Source: Mycolicibacter terrae (GTDB lineage Bacteria > Actinomycetota > Actinomycetes > Mycobacteriales > Mycobacteriaceae). From it: a DNA stretch of 64,000 bases. Positions 58,551 to 64,000 of the stretch are shown piece by piece (the stretch's first letter is position 1; each line of letters opens with the position of its first letter). Location: positions 620,001 through 684,000 of the forward strand of contig NZ_AP022564.1 in assembly GCF_010727125.1 (NCBI RefSeq). Direction: 5' to 3'. Below the pieces are notes generated by a model. That model was not told the origin of the DNA, searched no databases, and saw only the letters and a program-made list of their open reading frames with translations. The position numbers and the translations under genes were made by a program.

Positions 58551-59348
58551 GTGGATCTGGGCTTGCGCGACGCGCGGGCAGTCGTCGTCGGCGGTAGCCG
58601 CGGGATGGGTTTGGCCACCGCGCGCTGCCTGGCCGACGACGGCGCGCGGGTCGCAATCGTGGCACGCACGGCCGCCGACCTCGAGCGCGCGACCGACGAT
58701 CTGACCCGGCGCGGCAGCCCGGACGCGCTCGGATTGGTCGCCGACGTCGGCGACGAGCAGCGCATTGAGCAGGTCTTCGCCGAGCTGAGTGAGCGTTGGG
58801 GCAACGAACTCAACATCCTGATCAACACCGCCGGACCAGACGTGCAGGGCAGCTTCGACGAGCTCACCGACGAGCAGTGGCGCCGGGCGATCGACCAGGG
58901 CGTGATGGGGATGGTGCACACCGTGCGGGCGGCATTGCCGTTGCTGCGCAACGCCGAATGGGCCCGGATCGTGAATTTCTCGGCGCATTCCACGCAGCGC
59001 CAGAGCACCGTGCTGGCCGCCTACACCGCGGCCAAGGCGATGGTCAACAGTGTCTCGAAGAACCTGTCGCTGCTGCTGGCCCCCGATGAGATCCTGGTCA
59101 ACGTGGTCTCCCCGGGCAGCGTCGCCTCCGAGGCGCTGACCGGCTGGGCCCGCTCGATCGGGGTGGACGGTGATGACCCCTACCGGCTGATGGACGCCAT
59201 CACCGAGCATTTCGGTCATCCGGCGCACCTGCCGCGGGCCGGCCTGCCGGACGAAGTGGGCGCGGTGGCGGCCTTTTTGGCCTCGCGCCGCAACTCCTAC
59301 ATGACCGGCGCCAACGTCAACGTCGACGGGGGCTCGGATTTTCTCTGA
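58551..59348 (+). CDS. Short-chain dehydrogenase/reductase
   Basis: 265 residues from GTG 58551; no strong ribosome site. VVGGSRGMGLATARCL, NTAGPDVQGSFDEL, Ser in NFSAHST, Tyr/Lys in AYTAAKAM; ends MTGANVNVDGGSDFL. Likely 3-hydroxyacyl-CoA or ring-hydroxy dehydrogenase acting after the crotonase 15 bases upstream. Confidence 0.92.
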   Translation: MDLGLRDARAVVVGGSRGMGLATARCLADDGARVAIVARTAADLERATDDLTRRGSPDALGLVADVGDEQRIEQVFAELSERWGNELNILINTAGPDVQGSFDELTDEQWRRAIDQGVMGMVHTVRAALPLLRNAEWARIVNFSAHSTQRQSTVLAAYTAAKAMVNSVSKNLSLLLAPDEILVNVVSPGSVASEALTGWARSIGVDGDDPYRLMDAITEHFGHPAHLPRAGLPDEVGAVAAFLASRRNSYMTGANVNVDGGSDFL

Positions 59349-59424
59349 TCGAAGCGCCAGAATCCAGCTCTGACCTGCTGACATGCCAGTCCTCGTCGGG
59401 ATCGGCGTGGGTTGCGGAATGCGC

Positions 59425-59436
59425 TACCGAAAGGTA
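59425..59436. promoter_or_regulatory. Candidate TetR site, copy 2 (TACC-GAAA-GGTA)
   Basis: Palindrome in the 139-bp gap before the crotonase at 59488. The stretch to 59449 lines up with 57714-57735 over ACCG, AAAG, TAT and GTAAG. Confidence 0.45.
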
Positions 59437-59487
59437 TACAGTAAGAATCATTCCGAAGGATTCCCAAGGTGCGGAGGTGCGGGATCG

Positions 59488-60324
59488 ATGGCCGCTGCCG
59501 ACGACGGCACGCTCGTTGACGCCGGCGCCGCGGTTCTCTACGAGGCGCGAGACGGTGTCGCGGTGCTCACCTTCAACCGGCCGCAGCGGCTCAACTCCTG
59601 GGGCACAGACACCGCAGCGGGCCTGTACGCGGCGATCGACCGCGCCGAGGCGGACCCCGACGTGCGGGCGATCGTGTTGACCGGCACCGGCCGCGGGTTC
59701 TGTGCCGGCGCGAGCCTGGGTCCCACCTCCAGCCTCGAAGCGGAGGGCGACAGGTCGGAGACCGATGTCGCCCAGCTGGTCGGGGACCGTCCGGCCTATT
59801 TTCTGACCGAACTCCGGAAGCCCGTTATCGCGGCGATCAACGGCGCCTGCGTCGGTATCGGGCTCACCCACGCCCTGATGTGCGATGTCCGATTCGCCGC
59901 TGCCGGAGCCAAGTTCGCCACCGCGTTCACCCGCCGCGGCCTGATCGCCGAACACGGGATCACCTGGATCCTGCCTCGACTGGCCGGCTGGGGGGCGGCG
60001 ATGGATCTGCTGCTCAGTGGCCGGACCTTCCTCGCCGAGGAGGCCCGCGAACTCGGCCTGGTCAACCACGTCGTCCCGCCGGAACACCTGGTGGAGCGCG
60101 CCATGGCCTACGCCACCGACATCGCCGCCAACTGTTCGCCGGCGTCGCTGGCGGTGATCAAGGCGCAGGCCTACCGCGACGCGCTCGACGACGTCGCGGC
60201 GGTGAGCGCGCGCGCCGAGACGCTGATGTACGAGTCGCTGCAGCGGCCCGACCTCATCGAGGGGATCACGAGTTTCTTCGAAAAACGCCCGCCAAACTTC
60301 CCTCCTCTCACGGAGAAAGGTTGA
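59488..60324 (+). CDS. Enoyl-CoA hydratase/isomerase (crotonase) family
   Basis: 278 residues from ATG 59488, GGAGG ten bases upstream; the frame is open from 59383 but without a better start. LTFNRPQRLNSWG, GRGFCAGASLG, VGIGLTHALMCDVR lacks the first Glu, and LIAEHGITWILPR keeps an acid at the alternative site. This pattern is common in mycobacterial EchA proteins with isomerase-like chemistry. First gene of a unit leading to two amidohydrolases and a FadD. Confidence 0.92.
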   Translation: MAAADDGTLVDAGAAVLYEARDGVAVLTFNRPQRLNSWGTDTAAGLYAAIDRAEADPDVRAIVLTGTGRGFCAGASLGPTSSLEAEGDRSETDVAQLVGDRPAYFLTELRKPVIAAINGACVGIGLTHALMCDVRFAAAGAKFATAFTRRGLIAEHGITWILPRLAGWGAAMDLLLSGRTFLAEEARELGLVNHVVPPEHLVERAMAYATDIAANCSPASLAVIKAQAYRDALDDVAAVSARAETLMYESLQRPDLIEGITSFFEKRPPNFPPLTEKG

Positions 60325-60328
60325 GCAC

Positions 60329-61582
60329 ATGACTGCCACACCGCAACGGCTCCCGTACTTGGCCGTCGACGTCGACAACCACTACTACGAGCCGCTGGAC
60401 GCCTTCACTCGGCACCTGCCCAAGGAATTCCGCAGTCGCGGTGTCCAGATGGTGCAGGACGGCAATCGCACCCTGGCAGTGTTCGGCGGGGTCGTCAACC
60501 ACTTCATCCCGAATCCGAGCTTCGATCCGATCATCGAACCCGGCTGCCTGGATGTGCTGTTCCGCGGCGAGATCCCCGAAGGCGTGGATCCGGCGTCGTT
60601 GATGAAGCTCGATCGGCTCTCCGAGCATCCCGAATACCAGAACCGCGACGCCCGCGTGCAGGTGCTCGACCGGCAGCGGCTGGAGACGGTGTTCATGCTG
60701 CCGACGTTCGCCTGTGGTGTGGAAGAGGGACTCAAGCACGATATCCCCGCCACCATGGCGTCGGTGCACGCGTTCAACCTTTGGCTCGACGAGGACTGGG
60801 GCTTCGACCGTCCCGACGGCCGCGTGGTATCGGCACCGATCATCTCGCTGGCCGACCCCGAGAAGGCCGTCGAGGAAGTCGAATTCGTGATCAGTCGTGG
60901 CGCCAAGCTGGTGTGTGTGCGTCCGGCGCCGGTCCCCGGCGAGGTCCGGCCCCGGTCCCTCGGTGACCCGGTGCACGACCCGGTGTGGGCGCGCCTTGCC
61001 GAGGCGGGCGTCGTAGTCGTCTTCCACCTGTCCGACTCCGGCTACATGGCGATCCCCGGGTTGTGGGGCGGCAGCGGTGTGTTCAAGGGATTCGGCAAGC
61101 GCGACCCGCTGGACATGGTGATCATGGATGATCGCGCGATCCACGACACCATCGCCTCGATGATCGTGCACCAGGTCTTCACTCGTCACCCCAAGCTCAA
61201 GGTGGCCAGCATCGAGAACGGCTCGTATTTCGTTTACCGGTTGATCAAGCGGTTGAAGAAGTCGGCCAACAATGCGTCCTACCACTACAAGGAAGATCCG
61301 ATCGAGCAGCTGTGCAACAACGTCTGGATTGCCCCCTACTACGAGGACGACGTGAAGTTGCTAGCCGACACCATCGGAGTCGACAAGATCCTGTTCGGTT
61401 CGGACTGGCCGCACGGTGAGGGCTTGGCCGACCCGACCACCTTCACCGCCGACATCCCGCAGTTCCCTGAGTTCAGCGCGGAAGATACCCGGATGGTAAT
61501 GCGGGACAACGCATTGACGCTGCTGGGTGATCCGAACCGTGTTGCACCAGGCGCCGCCGCCCACCTGGCCGCTTCGGTCTGA
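60329..61582 (+). CDS. Amidohydrolase-superfamily (ACMSD-like) protein
   Basis: 417 residues, four bases after the crotonase stop. VDVDNHYYEPLDAFTRHLP, VVFHLSDSGYMA, and FGSDWPHGEG parallel the protein at 30112 along its whole length. The HxH metal motif is again DNH. Possible decarboxylase or hydrolase of a ring-derived acid. Linked to the FadD starting two bases downstream. Confidence 0.92.
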   Translation: MTATPQRLPYLAVDVDNHYYEPLDAFTRHLPKEFRSRGVQMVQDGNRTLAVFGGVVNHFIPNPSFDPIIEPGCLDVLFRGEIPEGVDPASLMKLDRLSEHPEYQNRDARVQVLDRQRLETVFMLPTFACGVEEGLKHDIPATMASVHAFNLWLDEDWGFDRPDGRVVSAPIISLADPEKAVEEVEFVISRGAKLVCVRPAPVPGEVRPRSLGDPVHDPVWARLAEAGVVVVFHLSDSGYMAIPGLWGGSGVFKGFGKRDPLDMVIMDDRAIHDTIASMIVHQVFTRHPKLKVASIENGSYFVYRLIKRLKKSANNASYHYKEDPIEQLCNNVWIAPYYEDDVKLLADTIGVDKILFGSDWPHGEGLADPTTFTADIPQFPEFSAEDTRMVMRDNALTLLGDPNRVAPGAAAHLAASV

Positions 61583-61584
61583 CG

Positions 61585-63207
61585 GTGGGCGAATGGACGA
61601 TCGGCGGCGTCGTCGATGCGATCGCCGAGGTCGTGCCCGATCGTGAGATGACGGTATGCGGCACCCGGCGTAGCACGTTTGCACAGAGTGCCGATCGCAC
61701 CCGCCGGCTGGCCAATTTTCTGGCCGGCCGCGGGCTGGGCGTCCGGCGAGAGCGTGCAGAGCTGGCGAACTGGGAGTGTGGCCAGGACCGAGTCGCCCTG
61801 CTCATGCAGAACGACCTGTACCCAGACATGGTGGTCGGCTGCCTCAAGGCGCGGACCGTTCCGGTCAACGTCAATCACTACTACACCCCGGTCGAAGCGG
61901 GCGAGCTGCTGGACTACGTGCGGCCCCGTGCGGTCATCTTCCACGCGAGCCTGGAGCCGAAATTCGCCGACACGCTGCGGGATTGCGGGGCCGACCTGCT
62001 GATCCGGATCGACGACGGTGCTGCCGACGCGCCGATCCTGGACGCGACATCGCTCGATGATGCGCTGGCGCAGGGCGATACTGATCAGCAGCTTGTTCCG
62101 TCCCCGGACGACGTGTTGATGATCTGTACCGGGGGGACCACCGGCCGCCCGAAAGGTGTGCTGTGGCGCCAAAGCGACATCTACGTCTCGTCGATGGTCG
62201 GCGACGACCATGCGTCGGCCGCGGAAATCCACCAGAAAGTGCAGTACGCCGGCCCGCCGTGGTTCGCGCTGTCACCGCTGATGCACGCCGCGGGCCTGTG
62301 GACGGCGTTCTCGGCGATTTTGAGCGGGCAGACGGTGATCCTCAACGACACCCGCACCAAGTTCGACCCCCGTGCGGTATTGGAAACCATCGAGCGTGAG
62401 AAGGTCGGCTTGATGACCATGGTCGGCGACGCCTACGCCGCACCACTTGTCGCCGAACTGGGACGCTCGAACCACGACCTGTCGTCGCTGCACTCGATCG
62501 GAACCGGTGGCGCGGCAACGAATCCGAAATACCAGGCGGCACTGTTGGAATACCTTCCGCAGATCATCCTGATCAATGGGTACGGGTCCTCGGAGACCGG
62601 GAACATGGGATTCGGGCGCAGTCAGCGCGACGCTCGGCGCGACACCTTCGAGCTGCGGACCGGGGGATCGGTGGTTTCGCAGGACCGTACCCGGTTCCTG
62701 CAGCCCGGTGATCCCGAAATCGGCTGGGTGGTGCGGACCGGCCGGATCCCGCTCGGCTACTTCGACGACCCCGACGCGACCCGACGCACGTTCTGTGAGC
62801 TCGACGGTCAACGGGTGGTGATCTCCGGAGACCGGGCATCGATCGAGAAAGACGGAACCCTGCGTTTCCTCGGCCGCGATGCACTGGTGGTCAACACCGG
62901 CGGGGAGAAGGTCTTCGTCGAGGAGGTCGAAGAAGTGCTACGCGCCCACCCCGGGGTCGCGGACGCGCTGGTGGTGGGACGTCCCAGCGACCGGTGGGGC
63001 GAAGAACTCGTTGCGCTGGTGGCACTGCAGCCGGACGCCGATATCAGCGATGACCTGCTGGCCGCACGGTGCAGGTCGGTTCTGGCCGGATTCAAGGTGC
63101 CCAAGGAGTTCATCGTCGTCGCGCAGGTGCGCCGACTGGGTAACGGCAAGGCCGACTACCGGTGGGCGAAACGCCGGGTGAATCAGAAGGCGTCCACCCC
63201 GTCATGA
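61585..63207 (+). CDS. Acyl-CoA synthetase (FadD19/FadD17-like)
   Basis: 540 residues from GTG 61585. TGGTTGRPKGVLWR (P-loop variant), YGSSETGNMG, and the C-terminal GNGKADYRWAKRR; the K-x-D-Y-R-W-A-K signature is that of FadD19-type ligases, which activate branched C24/C26 sterol side-chain acids in M. tuberculosis. That function is a family hint, not proof. Operon with crotonase and two amidohydrolases. Confidence 0.93.
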   Translation: MGEWTIGGVVDAIAEVVPDREMTVCGTRRSTFAQSADRTRRLANFLAGRGLGVRRERAELANWECGQDRVALLMQNDLYPDMVVGCLKARTVPVNVNHYYTPVEAGELLDYVRPRAVIFHASLEPKFADTLRDCGADLLIRIDDGAADAPILDATSLDDALAQGDTDQQLVPSPDDVLMICTGGTTGRPKGVLWRQSDIYVSSMVGDDHASAAEIHQKVQYAGPPWFALSPLMHAAGLWTAFSAILSGQTVILNDTRTKFDPRAVLETIEREKVGLMTMVGDAYAAPLVAELGRSNHDLSSLHSIGTGGAATNPKYQAALLEYLPQIILINGYGSSETGNMGFGRSQRDARRDTFELRTGGSVVSQDRTRFLQPGDPEIGWVVRTGRIPLGYFDDPDATRRTFCELDGQRVVISGDRASIEKDGTLRFLGRDALVVNTGGEKVFVEEVEEVLRAHPGVADALVVGRPSDRWGEELVALVALQPDADISDDLLAARCRSVLAGFKVPKEFIVVAQVRRLGNGKADYRWAKRRVNQKASTPS

Positions 63208-63217
63208 GAGAGCCAAC

Positions 63218-64000
63218 ATGAGAGCAATCGACTGCCTCGTCAATGTGCACTTCGGCGAAAGCGAACAGCCGGCCTGGATGCGCAAGACGCGCGACGAGTA
63301 CTTCAAGGGGCCGGCGTCGATGTTCGATCCGGTCGACATGTCGGCGCTGCTCGACGAGATGGACGCCAACGGTGTGGCCAAGGCCATCTTGATGGACAAC
63401 CTCACCAAGCCATCGGTGACCGCGCGAAAGTTCGTGGCGGACAGGCCGGATCGTTTCGCCCTGGCGATGGGCGGGGCGAACCTGTTGCGGCCGGTACCGT
63501 CGCTGCGCGAACTCAGTGCCGTGGTCAAGGATCTGCCGGTCGCCTACGCCGTGGTGGGGCCCAGCTTCTGGGGCGATGGCCAATACCCGCCCAGTGACGC
63601 TGTCTACTATCCGCTGTACGCCAAGTGCGCAGAACTGGATCTGCCGCTATGCGTCAACACCGGTATTCCCGGCCCGCCGATCCCCGGCGAAGTGCAGCAT
63701 CCGATTCACCTGGATCGGGTCTGCGTGCGCTTCCCGGAATTGCGGCTGTGCATGATCCACGGCGCCGACCCCTGGTGGGACGTTGCCATCCGCATGCTGA
63801 TCAAATACCGCAACCTGCGACTGATGACGTCGGCATGGTCGCCGAAGCGGTTGCCGGGGGCGCTGCTGCACTACATGCGCACCCGCGGCGCCGACAAGAT
63901 CATCTTCGCCTCCGACTGGCCGGTGCTGCGGATGAACCGCGTGGTGCCCGAAGCGTGCGCGCTGGACCTGCCTGACGAGGTGATGGACAAGTACCTGTAC
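63218..64000 (+). CDS. Amidohydrolase-superfamily protein (partial, runs off the window)
   Basis: ATG 63218; 261 codons without a stop to the window end. AIDCLVNVHFGE (NVH where HxH is usual), CMIHGADPWW, and IIFASDWPVLR, the Asp of the GSDWP-type motif. Third amidohydrolase of the window, more distant from the other two. Probably co-transcribed with the FadD 10 bases upstream. Confidence 0.9.
   Translation, partial: MRAIDCLVNVHFGESEQPAWMRKTRDEYFKGPASMFDPVDMSALLDEMDANGVAKAILMDNLTKPSVTARKFVADRPDRFALAMGGANLLRPVPSLRELSAVVKDLPVAYAVVGPSFWGDGQYPPSDAVYYPLYAKCAELDLPLCVNTGIPGPPIPGEVQHPIHLDRVCVRFPELRLCMIHGADPWWDVAIRMLIKYRNLRLMTSAWSPKRLPGALLHYMRTRGADKIIFASDWPVLRMNRVVPEACALDLPDEVMDKYLY

Noticed and set aside
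1..64000. Mobile element, prophage, CRISPR array or tRNA
   Set aside because: No transposase, integrase, terminal repeats, regularly spaced repeats or cloverleaf-like sequence found; the only tandem array is the coding 24-bp repeat at 28874-28969.

Overview
The window is high-GC actinobacterial DNA, almost certainly from a mycobacterium (Mycolicibacterium/Mycobacterium type). It carries an mce operon with Mce-associated proteins, mycofactocin-coupled dehydrogenases, many P450s, FadD-type ligases and crotonases, GTG/TTG starts and ATGA/GTGA stop-start overlaps. I see no tRNA, rRNA, CRISPR array, insertion sequence or phage gene, and no gene-free stretch longer than 300 bases.

Layout. 1-9.2 kb: an mce lipid-import operon (end of mceA, mceB-F), three small secreted proteins, and two convergent Mce-associated membrane proteins. 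9.3-15.5 kb: a secreted protein, an IclR regulator next to a 3' remnant of an alpha/beta-hydrolase gene, then a TetR regulon of an aldehyde dehydrogenase, a SnoaL-like protein and a flavin-dependent oxidoreductase, followed by a second TetR. 15.6-27 kb: a Rieske oxygenase with two SnoaL-like proteins and a P450; an SDR; a TetR-ferredoxin-P450 unit; and an opposite-strand unit of two P450s, a mycofactocin-type SDR and a phosphotransferase-like protein. 27-33 kb: TetR, crotonase, FadD with an internal 24-bp tandem repeat, amidohydrolase, second FadD, and a short bacterioferritin-associated-ferredoxin gene. 33-39.5 kb: the most unusual part (see below). 39.5-64 kb: acyl-CoA catabolism genes: FadD-SDR-ACAD facing SDR-thiolase-ACAD-GntR; a six-gene overlapping unit of three crotonases and three FadDs; hotdog protein-crotonase; thiolase; TetR; then crotonase-SDR-crotonase-amidohydrolase-FadD-amidohydrolase running off the end.

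How it fits together. Mce imports a hydrophobic molecule. P450s, the Rieske oxygenase and perhaps the membrane complex oxidise it. SDRs and the aldehyde dehydrogenase take alcohols to acids, FadDs make CoA esters, and ACADs, crotonases, SDRs and thiolases shorten or open the skeleton. The substrate cannot be read from the sequence; a sterol, terpenoid or branched/cyclic hydrocarbon would fit.

Main discovery candidate. At 33.6-39.5 kb a NorD-like VWA protein and a NorQ/CbbQ-like AAA+ ATPase, a pair otherwise known to mature metalloenzymes, lie in an operon with a roughly six-helix membrane protein carrying conserved His/Asp/Glu, a 34-residue and a 43-residue single-helix protein, a 134-residue one-helix protein and a P450. 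There is no NorB, NorC or Rubisco gene. A paralogue of the six-helix protein lies just upstream. A TetR gene and three copies of a TGAC-N4-GTCA palindrome sit upstream of the regulator, the paralogue and the operon, making a small self-contained regulon. I read this as an undescribed membrane enzyme, possibly an oxygenase, matured by its own NorQD-type chaperone.
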